A DNA stretch of 64,000 nt from Haladaptatus sp. QDMS2 (GCF_029338295.1 NZ_CP119791.1:1054001-1118000), one strand, 5' to 3'; shown: positions 1-8,150, counted from the stretch's first letter. The notes: generated by a model from the sequence alone, not told the origin. Numbers and translations: made by a program.

Positions 1-780
1 CCCGAATCGTTCGAAAACGTTCCCGGCCACGGCGTGCGGGCGACCGTAGACCGCGGCGAGGTGCTCATCGGGAACCGGAAACTCCTCGCAGACGAGGGTA
101 TCGACACCGACCCCGCAGCGGAGACGATGGAGCAACTGGAACGCGAGGGGAAAACCGCGATGCTCGTCGCCCTCGACGGCCGCTTGCTCGGGGTCATCGC
201 TACTGCAGACACGGTGAAACCGGGCGCGAAAGATGCCGTCTCGCAACTCCACGAGCGCGGCCTCGACGTGTGGCTCATCACGGGCGACAACGAACTGACC
301 GCGCGCGCCGTGGCCGAAGAAGTCGGCATCGACCCGAACCACGTTCGCGCCGAGGTGTTGCCCGAGGACAAAGCAGAAGCCGTCGAGTCCATCCAGGCGG
401 ATGGCCGAACGGCGATGATGGTCGGCGACGGCGTCAACGACGCGCCAGCACTGGCCGCCGCGTTCGTCGGAACCGCCCTCGGCAGCGGGACCGACGTGGC
501 GATTCAGGCGGCGGACGTGACGCTGATGCGCGACGACCCAGTGGACGTGGTGAAGGCCATTCGCATCTCGGAGGGGACGCTTCAGAAGATAAAACAGAAC
601 CTGTTCTGGGCGCTCGGCTACAACACGGCGATGATTCCTCTCGCCTCCCTCGGCCTGTTGCAACCGGTGCTCGCCGCGGGCGCGATGGCGTTTTCGAGCG
701 TCTCGGTGCTCGCAAACAGCCTCGCCTTCCGACGCTACACGCCCGACCACGACTACGAACTACTGGGTCGGTTCCGGTAA
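1..780 (+). CDS. copA: Copper-translocating P-type ATPase, C-terminal part (5' end outside window)
   Basis: This is the last 259 residues of a P1B-type heavy-metal ATPase, a membrane pump that uses ATP to move Cu+ out of the cell. The reading frame is open from base 1, so the metal-binding domains, the first membrane helices and the DKTGT phosphorylation site lie upstream of the window. Visible parts are the nucleotide-binding loop VPGHGV, the P-domain motifs TGDN and GDGVNDAPALA, and two final membrane helices. Those helices carry YN (in WALGYNTAMIP) and MxxSS (in MAFSSVSVLANSL), the residue pattern that marks the copper-specific P1B-1 class. The protein ends in a short cytoplasmic tail. The copper call rests on these helix residues and family knowledge; the metal-binding CPC motif itself is not visible. 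Confidence 0.93.
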   Translation, partial: PESFENVPGHGVRATVDRGEVLIGNRKLLADEGIDTDPAAETMEQLEREGKTAMLVALDGRLLGVIATADTVKPGAKDAVSQLHERGLDVWLITGDNELTARAVAEEVGIDPNHVRAEVLPEDKAEAVESIQADGRTAMMVGDGVNDAPALAAAFVGTALGSGTDVAIQAADVTLMRDDPVDVVKAIRISEGTLQKIKQNLFWALGYNTAMIPLASLGLLQPVLAAGAMAFSSVSVLANSLAFRRYTPDHDYELLGRFR

Positions 781-927
781 CCGCCGAGAGTGCACATCGC
801 TGTGCACTGGCCGACAGTTTTCCCCTGAATTCAACGAGTCCACTCGTCGCACTCCTGTCTGTTTTCGAGACGTTTTGACGATTCTGTCACAAGCTTTTGG
901 TAACGAAGTAGTGTGGCTGGAGATAGC

Positions 928-2955
928 ATGGCATATTCTAACTCCTTCGGCGAAGCGACACGACGGACGGTACTCAAGGCGACTGCGGGTGCACTCGGCG
1001 TCGCGGCGGTTTCGGGGACGGCAGCGGCGAGCGACGGCGAGTACGACCCGTATCAGCCGGAAACGATCGGTAAGTCGAGCGACAACGTCTCGAACGCCGG
1101 CTATCACAGCATGGGAGCCATCGGCTCTGAGAGCACGGCTGGCAGGCCCGAGAACCCCCACTACGGCGGCATCACGGAGGTTCGCGTCCACGGCGACTAC
1201 GCCTTCGTGGGGCTGTTTTCCTCGCGCGACGAAACTGACGGCCGCGGCGTCGCCATCGTCGATATCAGCGACTACAACCGCGCAGAGACGGAGGCCGACT
1301 TGGACCAGGCCGAGATGACGGTCCTCTCGTTCTTCGGCAACCAGAATCCGGGGACGGCCATCATGGACGTGAAGGTCTCCGCGGACGGGAACTATCTGTT
1401 CCTCGGCACACAGCCGATTACGGCCCTGTTCGGCGAACTCACCACGAGTACGGACTCGGATGCAGACAGCACGTCCGGGACGAACACCGGCGGCGTCGTC
1501 GCCGTGGACGTAACCGACAAGGGCAATCCCACCATCGCGGGGACGTTCGACGCCTTCACGACGGGAATTCATAATCTGTTTCACCACCGCATTGGCGGAA
1601 ACGACTACGTCTTCGCGTGCAAGGACATCGAGTACGCGGGCGACGCCGGGATGTACGTCTTCGAGTTCCACCGAGACACCGGCCTGCTCGAACTCGTGAA
1701 TCGCTGGACGGTGCCGGAAGAACCAAACACGGACGCCGCGCCGTTCCCGTTCTTCTACTGTCACGACGTGGAAGTGCAAGACGACCCGAAGACGGGGACG
1801 CCAACGGCGTATCTCTCGTACTGGGACGCCGGCCTCCAAGTGCTGGACGTGAGTGACCCGACCAGCATCACGCGCATCGGCCGCTTCGAGATGCGCCAGG
1901 CACACTTCGCGACGCCAGCGCCAGACCTCGTGGACGGAAAGCGCGTCTGCATCGCCAGTCACGAGGAACCGTCGGGTGACTACGACGACGGCATGGAGGA
2001 GAAATCGAATCCAAAGTCCACTGGGACGGTATTCCTGGTGGACGCAGACGGCATCTACGAGGACCCCTCCGTCACGACGGACCTCCCGCTCCTCGACGAC
2101 TGGACGTGGCAGAACGCCACGACTATCGAGGGCGTAGACGACATCGAATTTACCGACTTCGCGCTCAGTCCGCACAACTCCACCGTCGAGAAGCACGTGG
2201 ACCCGAGGTCCGGCGCGGTCGAATTCTACGTCCACCAGGCTCACTACCACGGCGGCCTGCGCTACCTCAACATCGACACGGGTGACTGGTCGCTCGTCGA
2301 GACCGGGTGGTCGCGCCCACAGTACGACGTTCCAGAAGCCTCGATGATGGAAGGGTTGAACGCGACGTCGCCGAACATCTGGGGGGCCGATGTGAGCAAC
2401 GGCGTCACCTTCGCCGCGGACATCAACCAGGGCATTCACGCCATCTACAACACAGATCTCCCGATTAGCGGCGCGACGCCGGTCGTGGCGCTCGAACGGT
2501 CCGACGACGGCTCCGTGTTCACAGGTGGCCAGACCGACCACGTGACGCTCACGCTGCAGTACGCAGAGAGCGACGTGCTCATCCGCGACCGCCTGCCCGA
2601 ATCGTGGACGGTCGCAGACGGCGACGACCACACGACGTACCTCGAAGGCGGCGCGCGCATGGTCGAGTTCACGAACCCCGTGAGCGAGGCCGACCCAGAG
2701 CGCAACTACTTCGCCGAAGTGCCGTCCGGCGCGGAGACGACCGGCGACTACACCTTCGGCCCAGTCGAGTTCAGCCACGACGGCGGCGACACCTGGCACG
2801 AAATCGAGGCGACGACGGAGGTCAACACCGTCTCCGGCACGTCCACGAACACGAACTCGCTGACGCTCGGCACCATCGGCGGCGCGGCCGGTGTGTTCTA
2901 CCACCAACGCGAAAAAGTTCTGAACACGGTTCGCGGTGTGTTCGGCGACGAGTAG
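928..2955 (+). CDS. Tat-exported LVIVD-repeat beta-propeller protein
   Basis: A secreted 675-residue protein of the LVIVD-repeat class. Residues 1-35 form a Tat signal with RRTVLKA followed by a hydrophobic stretch and an Ala-rich cleavage region. The body holds repeated blades of the type VxVxDVSDPxxxxxIGxF, for example LQVLDVSDPTSITRIGRF and VAVDVTDKGNPTIAGTF, as expected of a cell-surface beta-propeller. The last 130 residues form a separate beta-rich domain and end in a short Gly/Ala hydrophobic segment plus a charged tail, so the protein may stay attached to the membrane. I chose the ATG at 928 over the GTG at 913 because GGAG lies 7 bases before it and it begins the Tat signal cleanly. 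It is monocistronic and convergent with the aspartoacylase-like gene, 3 bases away. The substrate is unknown. Confidence 0.85.
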   Translation: MAYSNSFGEATRRTVLKATAGALGVAAVSGTAAASDGEYDPYQPETIGKSSDNVSNAGYHSMGAIGSESTAGRPENPHYGGITEVRVHGDYAFVGLFSSRDETDGRGVAIVDISDYNRAETEADLDQAEMTVLSFFGNQNPGTAIMDVKVSADGNYLFLGTQPITALFGELTTSTDSDADSTSGTNTGGVVAVDVTDKGNPTIAGTFDAFTTGIHNLFHHRIGGNDYVFACKDIEYAGDAGMYVFEFHRDTGLLELVNRWTVPEEPNTDAAPFPFFYCHDVEVQDDPKTGTPTAYLSYWDAGLQVLDVSDPTSITRIGRFEMRQAHFATPAPDLVDGKRVCIASHEEPSGDYDDGMEEKSNPKSTGTVFLVDADGIYEDPSVTTDLPLLDDWTWQNATTIEGVDDIEFTDFALSPHNSTVEKHVDPRSGAVEFYVHQAHYHGGLRYLNIDTGDWSLVETGWSRPQYDVPEASMMEGLNATSPNIWGADVSNGVTFAADINQGIHAIYNTDLPISGATPVVALERSDDGSVFTGGQTDHVTLTLQYAESDVLIRDRLPESWTVADGDDHTTYLEGGARMVEFTNPVSEADPERNYFAEVPSGAETTGDYTFGPVEFSHDGGDTWHEIEATTEVNTVSGTSTNTNSLTLGTIGGAAGVFYHQREKVLNTVRGVFGDE

Positions 2956-2958
2956 GGT

Positions 2959-4002
2959 TCAGTACCCTTCGAGCACCGCGTTTCTGCGCTGAATCCGGTC
3001 CTGTTCTGATTCGATAACTTCGCGCGTGCGGTCGTCCACTTCGACGAGATGACAGAGCGGGTGGCCCGGCGCTGCGACCGGGTTCTGGAGCAAGCCAACG
3101 AGGAGTCCGGTGAACGGCGCTTCTACGTCGTGGACCTCGTCTTTGAAGTGGTCGGTGATGGTCGCGATGACTTCGCCTTCGTAGACGAGTTCTCGCCGCC
3201 CGTGGTGCATCTCCACGAGGCCGCCGACGTCCGCGCGCAGCCAGGTTTTGTCGCTGTCGCTCCCGATGACCTTCGTCCAGCCGGGCCAGTGGATGGCCGC
3301 GTCGGGAAGCATCTCGTACTCTGCGAGGATGCTTTCGACGCCTTGCAGGCCACGTTTGATGAGGCGACGCTGGAACCGGTGGGCTTGCCCCATCTCGATG
3401 GTGATGGTCGGCACGCCAGCACTCGTCGCCGCCCCGCGCAGCGACCCGCCATCGCCCCCACCGCCGAGGATGACGTTCGCACCGAACGACCGGGCGAGGC
3501 GTTCGACTTCGGGGTCGCTCATGTCGGCGCGGACGTGAAACATCGTCGTCCGATTGCGCGTCGAGGTGTGGAAATCGAGGCCGAGGTCACATTGCTTGAT
3601 GAAGGTCGAAAATAGGTTGTTCGCCATGCGCTCTGCGGTGTTCGACCGCTCTTTCCCCGGGAACGATCGGTTCAGGTCGAGGTCGTAAATCGGGATGTAG
3701 CGTTGCTGGGCGAGGTACCCCGGAATGTTGACGACGTGGATACAAACGAGCGTCCCGTGCAGGTTGCCCGGCTTGTACGTCGAGGCGGCTTCCTGGACGA
3801 CTTTCACCCCGTTCAGTTCGTCGCCGTGGATGGCGGCGGTCAGGAAAACCGACGGCCCGGGCTGGCGGCCGTTGATGATGGTGACTGGAATCTCGACGGG
3901 GTCGCCGAGGTAGGTTTCGCTGATTTCGTGTCGGAGCGTCCGAACCTCCCCTGGTTCGACCGTTTCCCCGTTGTAGTGAAAGGCGTTCGAAAATTCGGCC
4001 AT
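2959..4002 (-). CDS. Succinylglutamate desuccinylase/aspartoacylase family zinc hydrolase
   Basis: A 347-residue enzyme of the M14-like AstE/ASPA family, which cleaves N-acyl groups from amino acids (or similar amide substrates) in the cytoplasm using one zinc ion. The zinc ligands are visible as HGDE (H59, E62) and H145 in LDFHTS, and the likely catalytic Glu is E203 in TIEMGQ. DLNRSFPG (about residues 109-116) is the usual substrate-loop motif. The C-terminal 100 residues form the beta-rich domain typical of the archaeal members. The start at 4002 (MAEFSN) fits the family; the open frame upstream lacks homology-like content and overlaps the divergent promoter region. It stands alone, so the natural substrate is not shown by context. 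Confidence 0.88.
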   Translation of the reverse strand: MAEFSNAFHYNGETVEPGEVRTLRHEISETYLGDPVEIPVTIINGRQPGPSVFLTAAIHGDELNGVKVVQEAASTYKPGNLHGTLVCIHVVNIPGYLAQQRYIPIYDLDLNRSFPGKERSNTAERMANNLFSTFIKQCDLGLDFHTSTRNRTTMFHVRADMSDPEVERLARSFGANVILGGGGDGGSLRGAATSAGVPTITIEMGQAHRFQRRLIKRGLQGVESILAEYEMLPDAAIHWPGWTKVIGSDSDKTWLRADVGGLVEMHHGRRELVYEGEVIATITDHFKDEVHDVEAPFTGLLVGLLQNPVAAPGHPLCHLVEVDDRTREVIESEQDRIQRRNAVLEGY

Positions 4003-4123
4003 ATCGGAGTGTCTCAGGGTGACGCAAAGTAGCTTCCCCCGGCCGTGAGAAATCGTGTAAAACCGAGAGAGGAGGCCTCTGTGGACCGTTGGCGTTTTAT
4101 CGGAGAACCGTCTATCGGGGTGC

Positions 4124-4756
4124 GTGCAGAATATTACCGACCGGACGCGCAACCCCTTCGGCATGCGCACGCCACCGGAATACGCCGAGACGGCCGCCCA
4201 GACGGTGTTCGGCTACGGGGACGCGAACGCCGACTTCCACCTCATCGGCGACCACCCGGGCGTCCACGGCGGTCGGAAGACGGGCGTCCCCTTCACGGGG
4301 GGAGTCGCCGGCAAGCGCCTCCAGCCGATTCTCCACGAACTTGGGTTCCTCGCGGACGCCTACGACGACGAGCCACGCCCGACGAACCTCTACTGTTCGT
4401 ACATCCACATGTGCACCGTCGACGACGGCGAGACACCGACGCGAGCGCAGTACGACGCACTCGAACGCTACTTCGACGCCGAGTTGCGAGCCATCAACGG
4501 ACACATCTTGATGCCCGTCGGTGAGCAGGCGACCCGGCACGTCGTGCGCGAGTACACCACCCAGGAGCGCCACCTCGATTTCGACATGGCTGCGCTTCAC
4601 GGAAACGACGTGCGCGGCGGTGGCTTTCTCGTGTTTCCGATTCGTGACCCGACCGAGTGGGAGGACGGCGACGCCGAGTATCTCGAAACGAAACTCCGCG
4701 CTCTGCTGAACTCCGACTACCGCCAGACGAAAGGCGTGGCGACGATGATCGGGTGA
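4124..4756 (+). CDS. Uracil-DNA glycosylase superfamily-like protein
   Basis: A 210-residue protein resembling family 4/5 uracil-DNA glycosylases, which remove uracil from DNA. The N-terminal motif IGDHPGVHGGRKTGVPFTGG (about residues 41-60) corresponds to the GExPGxxEDxxGxPFVG motif of the family, and MPVGEQATRHV (about 130-140) sits where motif B is expected. The acidic residues normally used in motif A (Glu and Glu-Asp) are replaced here by Asp, His and Gly-Gly, and there is no clear four-Cys iron-sulfur set. Glycosylase activity is therefore uncertain; it may be a divergent or repurposed member. GTG at 4124 is used; an ATG at 4163 would also give an intact domain. It is divergent from the aspartoacylase-like gene. 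Confidence 0.68.
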   Translation: MQNITDRTRNPFGMRTPPEYAETAAQTVFGYGDANADFHLIGDHPGVHGGRKTGVPFTGGVAGKRLQPILHELGFLADAYDDEPRPTNLYCSYIHMCTVDDGETPTRAQYDALERYFDAELRAINGHILMPVGEQATRHVVREYTTQERHLDFDMAALHGNDVRGGGFLVFPIRDPTEWEDGDAEYLETKLRALLNSDYRQTKGVATMIG

Positions 4757-4796
4757 CGTTGCTTCTCGCTGACTGAATTACCTTCCCGTTACCGGC

Positions 4797-4804
4797 GTAT
4801 TATG
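4797..4804 (+). promoter_or_regulatory. TATA-like box for the flavoprotein gene
   Basis: GTATTATG lies 25-32 bases before the ATG at 4829. This is the spacing of haloarchaeal leaderless promoters and supports the start at 4829 over the upstream in-frame ATG at 4802. Confidence 0.45.
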
Positions 4805-4828
4805 AGGCTCTGGCGACTACGCAGTTCC

Positions 4829-5872
4829 ATGAATGAGACGCCCGAGTACGACGTGACCGTTGTCGGCGGTGGTCCCGCCGGTCTGACTGCTGCGCTCTAC
4901 ACGACCCGTCTGTCGCACGACACGGCGGTCATCAACCGCGGCGGCGGCCGCGCGGCGATGATGATGGACACCCACAACGTCCTCGGCATCACCGAAGACG
5001 TATCCGGAAACGAGTTTCTCCAGACCGCAGTCGAACAGTTGGAGGGCTACGGCACAGACTACTTCCGCGATACGGTGACGGCCATTACGGCAACCGAGGA
5101 CGGCCCGCGACGCTTCCTCGTCGAGGCAGGCGACGTCTCCGTCTACACCGACTACGTGGTCGTGGCAACCGGGTTCACCGACAAGCGCCCGGAGCCACCG
5201 CTTCCCCGCACCGGTCGTGGCCTCCACTACTGTCTGCACTGTGACGCCTACATGTTCGTGGACGAACCGGTGTACGTGATGGGGCACTCGAACAGCGCGG
5301 CCCACGTCGCGATGATTATGCTGAACTTCACCGACCGCGTGGACATCCTGCTCCGGGGTGCAGAGCCAACGTGGTCCGAGAAAACGGACACACTCGTTCG
5401 CGCCCACCCGGTAAACATCATCGAGGCGGACATCGAATCGAAGTTCCCGGACGAAGACGACCCCTCCTGGCTCGGCGGCTTCGAGTTCGAAGACGGCACC
5501 CGCCGCGAGTACAAGGGCGGATTCGCGATGTACGGCTCCGAGTACAACACCGCCCTCGCCGAATCGCTCGGCGTGGACCTCAACGACGACGGAACCATCG
5601 CGGTGGACGACCACGGGAAGACGAACGTCGAAGGCGTCTACGCCGTCGGCGACGTGACGCCCGGGCACAACCAGATTCCCGTCGCGCTCGGCGAAGGGGC
5701 AAAAGCCGGCATCTCCATCCACTACAGCGCTCGGACGTTCCCGATGTCGCTCGACGAAATCGAGGAGCTGGGCGGCGAAATCGACGCGGCGCACGCGCCC
5801 GCCATCTCCGAAAAACTCCGCGACGCGGCAGTCAAACACGAAGCCGGCGAAGTCGTCGCCGACGACGACTGA
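4829..5872 (+). CDS. Thioredoxin-reductase-like FAD/NAD(P)H oxidoreductase
   Basis: A 347-residue two-dinucleotide-domain flavoprotein of the thioredoxin reductase family. The FAD-binding loop VVGGGPAG is at residues 11-18. The redox-active pair is C135-L-H-C138 in the place of the CATC motif of TrxB. A second nucleotide loop follows (VMGHSNSAA, where TrxB has GGGDSA), and the C-terminal FAD motif is VYAVGDVTPGHNQ. The altered second loop means NADPH preference cannot be read from sequence, and the electron acceptor may not be a standard thioredoxin. The 15 or so residues after the last motif are an acidic tail. It is followed on the same strand by a MoaD-fold gene (60-base gap) and an MBL hydrolase, which could form one sulfur- or thiol-related unit. 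That link is inference. Confidence 0.85.
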   Translation: MNETPEYDVTVVGGGPAGLTAALYTTRLSHDTAVINRGGGRAAMMMDTHNVLGITEDVSGNEFLQTAVEQLEGYGTDYFRDTVTAITATEDGPRRFLVEAGDVSVYTDYVVVATGFTDKRPEPPLPRTGRGLHYCLHCDAYMFVDEPVYVMGHSNSAAHVAMIMLNFTDRVDILLRGAEPTWSEKTDTLVRAHPVNIIEADIESKFPDEDDPSWLGGFEFEDGTRREYKGGFAMYGSEYNTALAESLGVDLNDDGTIAVDDHGKTNVEGVYAVGDVTPGHNQIPVALGEGAKAGISIHYSARTFPMSLDEIEELGGEIDAAHAPAISEKLRDAAVKHEAGEVVADDD

Positions 5873-5932
5873 ACATCGCCCACCGGTCGGTTCACACGCG
5901 AATTTTTCACTCCGGGTCGCCAATGTGCGAGC

Positions 5933-6211
5933 ATGCCCGTTACCCTGGACCTCGCTTCGAACTACGCCGACGCCGTCGGTAACGACCACCTGACCGAACC
6001 GCTCGCAGAGGAGACGACGGTGTACGCCCTTCTGAACGAAATCGCCGAGGCACATCCCCCCGTCCACGCCCTCTGGTTCCGGGCGAACGGCCAGTTGCGC
6101 GGCCACGTCGAGATAAACGTCGATGGCACGGACATCCACGACCTGCAAGGTCCCGAGACGGTCGTCACCGACGGCGCGAGGATTACAGTGCAGCCGGCGA
6201 TGGGGTGCTGA
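5933..6211 (+). CDS. MoaD/ThiS-fold ubiquitin-like small protein ending in Gly-Cys
   Basis: A 92-residue beta-grasp protein of the MoaD/ThiS/SAMP type. Members carry sulfur as a C-terminal thiocarboxylate or are joined to other proteins. The pattern fits: an early hydrophobic strand, a helix with VYALLNEIAEAHP (about residues 31-43), and the late strand ITVQPAMGC at the end. The striking point is the terminus. The usual last two residues are Gly-Gly, but the codons here are ATG GGG TGC TGA, giving Met-Gly-Cys. Without a terminal Gly it may not be adenylated by an E1-like enzyme, or it may work through the Cys. A TATA-like GAATTTTTC lies about 25 bases before the ATG. Neighbours are the thioredoxin-reductase-like gene upstream and an MBL hydrolase 18 bases downstream. 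Confidence 0.75.
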   Translation: MPVTLDLASNYADAVGNDHLTEPLAEETTVYALLNEIAEAHPPVHALWFRANGQLRGHVEINVDGTDIHDLQGPETVVTDGARITVQPAMGC

Positions 6212-6229
6212 GAAACCAGAAACAGTGAT

Positions 6230-7249
6230 GTGTCCGCCCACTCGACTGTGCGTGTGAAGCAGATTCAACTCGAGTGTACGGTGTTCGAGGGGGAAAACAG
6301 CGTGTACCTGCTCGGGACCGACGACCCCGAGGCTCCCGTCACGCTCGTGGACACGGGCGTCGCGGTGGACGAGGTGCGCGAGCAATTGCACGACGCCCTC
6401 GCCGCCGAGGGACTCGCGTTCGCGGACGTAGACGAAGTGCTCCTGACCCATTGGCACGAGGACCACAGCGGCCTCGCCGGGTTCGTCCAGGAGCGAAGTG
6501 GTGCGACGGTTCGCGCCCACCACGCTGACGCCGACCTCATCGAACGCGACCCGGCGGCCTGGGACGACCTGTTCGACAGTCAGCGGTCGAAACTCGACGA
6601 GTGGGGGATGCCAGAAGACAAGCAGGCAGAACTCCTGCCCATCATCGAACGCGACGAGGCGATGGCCGAGGGCGCACCCGAAGTCACGCGCTTCGAGGCG
6701 GGCGACCGCTTCGAGATTGGCGACCTCACGCTCGAAGTCGTCCATCTCCCCGGACACACCGAAGGTCAGTGCGGGTTCGTGTTCGAAGGCGAGGAGGGGG
6801 CGGAACTGTTCTCCGGCGACGCGCTGTTGCCCAAGTACACGCCGAACGTCGGCGGAGCGGACGTGCGCGTTGACGAGCCACTCGCCAAGTACCTCGACAC
6901 GCTCACCAACATCGTAGACGCAGACTATTCGGTCACGTGGCCGGGCCACCGCCAGCGTATCGACGACCCGGCGGCGCGGGCGAAGTACATCGTCGACCAC
7001 CACCGCGAGCGCACCGAGAAGGTCCTCGCGGTTCTGCGCGAACACGGCCCTGCGGACGCGTGGACCGTGAGTGCCCACCTGTTCGGGGAACTGCGCTCGA
7101 TTCACATCCTGCATGGACCGGGCGAGGCGTCCGCTCACCTCTCGCACCTTGAAGCGGACGGCGTGGTCGAACAGACCGAAGAAGGGTACGCGATTGTGGA
7201 AGCTACGCCGGAGTTAGACGACCTGTTCCCGGCCGTCGAACTGGCGTAG
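6230..7249 (+). CDS. MBL-fold metallo-hydrolase with C-terminal winged helix
   Basis: A 339-residue metallo-beta-lactamase-fold hydrolase. The metal site is clear: THWHEDHSG at residues 73-81 (H74, H76, D78, H79), LPGHTEG, FSGDALL and WPGHRQR supply the remaining ligands for two zinc ions. The region after about residue 255 has a winged-helix look (TVSAHLFGEL, then SAHLSHLEADGVVE), as in the LACTB2/glyoxalase-II-like branch. The substrate is not determined; hydroxyacylglutathione-type thioesters are one option for the branch. The GTG at 6230 is used; another in-frame GTG at 6248 is possible. It starts 18 bases after the MoaD-fold gene and is probably co-transcribed with it. Confidence 0.85.
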   Translation: MSAHSTVRVKQIQLECTVFEGENSVYLLGTDDPEAPVTLVDTGVAVDEVREQLHDALAAEGLAFADVDEVLLTHWHEDHSGLAGFVQERSGATVRAHHADADLIERDPAAWDDLFDSQRSKLDEWGMPEDKQAELLPIIERDEAMAEGAPEVTRFEAGDRFEIGDLTLEVVHLPGHTEGQCGFVFEGEEGAELFSGDALLPKYTPNVGGADVRVDEPLAKYLDTLTNIVDADYSVTWPGHRQRIDDPAARAKYIVDHHRERTEKVLAVLREHGPADAWTVSAHLFGELRSIHILHGPGEASAHLSHLEADGVVEQTEEGYAIVEATPELDDLFPAVELA

Positions 7250-7251
7250 AT

Positions 7252-7446
7252 TCACTTCGTGGAGAGTTGGCTCTGATTTTCCGCGTCAACGAGGTTGCGC
7301 AGGCGGTTCCTGCACGTCGTAGAGAAGGTTCGCTGGGCCTGTTGCCAGGCTGGCCGGGTCGGTTCTGTCGTGGTTTCTGGTGTCGGTTCGGTGGGCGAAG
7401 CCCACTTGTCGCCGGGGAAGGTGTAGGTCTCCTGGTTCGTGCTCAT
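7252..7446 (-). CDS. Small hypothetical protein, 64 aa
   Basis: A short open frame starting MSTNQETYTFPGDKW. It has no recognised domain. Codon third positions are GC-rich as in neighbouring genes, and the protein is rich in Thr, Glu, Pro and Gln with a basic middle (CRNRLRNLVDAENQSQ), which argues for a real gene over noise. Its stop is 2 bases from the stop of the convergent MBL gene, a tight fit typical of true gene ends. The upstream extension in the same frame (to 7563) looks non-coding, so the ATG at 7446 is preferred. A competing plus-strand frame at 7267 has no protein-like features. Function unknown. Confidence 0.5.
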   Translation of the reverse strand: MSTNQETYTFPGDKWASPTEPTPETTTEPTRPAWQQAQRTFSTTCRNRLRNLVDAENQSQLSTK

Positions 7447-7520
7447 GTCGATGGTGGATTGCAATTTGTTCGATAGCGAAACGCGGACGTGCTGGCTTTG
7501 CGTGCGAGACCTACGGGAAG

Positions 7521-7538
7521 GTGATGAAGTGTCATCAC
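7521..7538. promoter_or_regulatory. Inverted repeat, possible operator
   Basis: GTGATGA-AGTG-TCATCAC is a perfect 7-bp inverted repeat with a 4-base centre. It lies in the 206-base gap between the divergent small gene (start 7446) and the SnoaL-like gene (start 7653). It could bind a dimeric regulator or form a hairpin. No matching regulator gene is adjacent. Confidence 0.4.
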
Positions 7539-7652
7539 TCCTTCCTGCGACCCAGACTATCATAAACGTTCATGTTGAACGCAACTGTTGCCTGCGCGCT
7601 CGTATGCTACCTTATCTCGTGAGAACTCGTAGCTCTATTTGGGGTGAAACCC

Positions 7653-8120
7653 ATGGCAGCAACAAGTGGCCTCACCATTGACCAGAACAGGGAACGGGCA
7701 CGACAGTACCTGAAAGCAATTGAAGACCACACTGACGGCCGTATCGAGACGTTGACCGACCTCGTTGCGACGGACGTCGTGAACCACGCGCCGGTATCGA
7801 GTGACGAACTCAGCACGGGGGAAATGCGGGGCATCGACGCCTTCCGCGAACACGCAGAATCCGTCACGCACGCCTTCCCAGACGTGCGATTCGATATTCA
7901 CGACATGCTCGCAGAGGACGACCGCGTGATGGTGCGGTTCGACCTCGTTGGTACACACGACGGTCCCTTCATGGGGGTCGACGCAACGGGCAAGAAGATA
8001 ACCGTATCTGGCATCGTCGTCTACCGGTTCGAAGATGGAAAGATAGTCGAACGATGGAGCGAAGCCGACCTCGTCGGCCTGCTCCGGCAAGTCGGCGCGT
8101 TACCCGAATCGCTCGCGTAA
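7653..8120 (+). CDS. SnoaL-like / ester cyclase family protein
   Basis: A 155-residue protein with the NTF2-like alpha+beta barrel of the SnoaL polyketide-cyclase/ester-cyclase group. Typical features are the start NRERARQYLKAIEDH, the middle GIDAFREHAESVTHAFPDV, and the strands RVMVRFDLVGTHDGPFMG and GIVVYRFEDGKIVERWSE. Members often bind small hydrophobic molecules, and many have no known reaction; no polyketide genes are nearby, so only the fold-level call is safe. The ATG at 7653 is preferred over a GTG at 7644 because GGGGTGA sits just before it as a ribosome binding site. It is convergent with the aldehyde dehydrogenase gene, separated by a hairpin terminator. Confidence 0.82.
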   Translation: MAATSGLTIDQNRERARQYLKAIEDHTDGRIETLTDLVATDVVNHAPVSSDELSTGEMRGIDAFREHAESVTHAFPDVRFDIHDMLAEDDRVMVRFDLVGTHDGPFMGVDATGKKITVSGIVVYRFEDGKIVERWSEADLVGLLRQVGALPESLA

Positions 8121-8150
8121 TTTCGCGCCCTCATTTTTGACAGCGTAAAA

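Noticed and set aside
760-2907. 715-residue open frame antisense to the LVIVD protein
   Set aside because: It is a high-GC shadow: rich in Val, Arg and His with no domain, while the plus strand encodes a clear Tat-exported propeller protein.
4817-7147. 776-residue open frame antisense to three plus-strand genes
   Set aside because: It spans three well-supported genes and shows only repetitive Val/Arg/His/Gly composition without motifs.
7267-7476. 69-residue plus-strand frame opposite the small hypothetical gene
   Set aside because: It is rich in Gly, Arg and Val without structure; the minus-strand frame has better codon use and a tight fit to the neighbouring stop.
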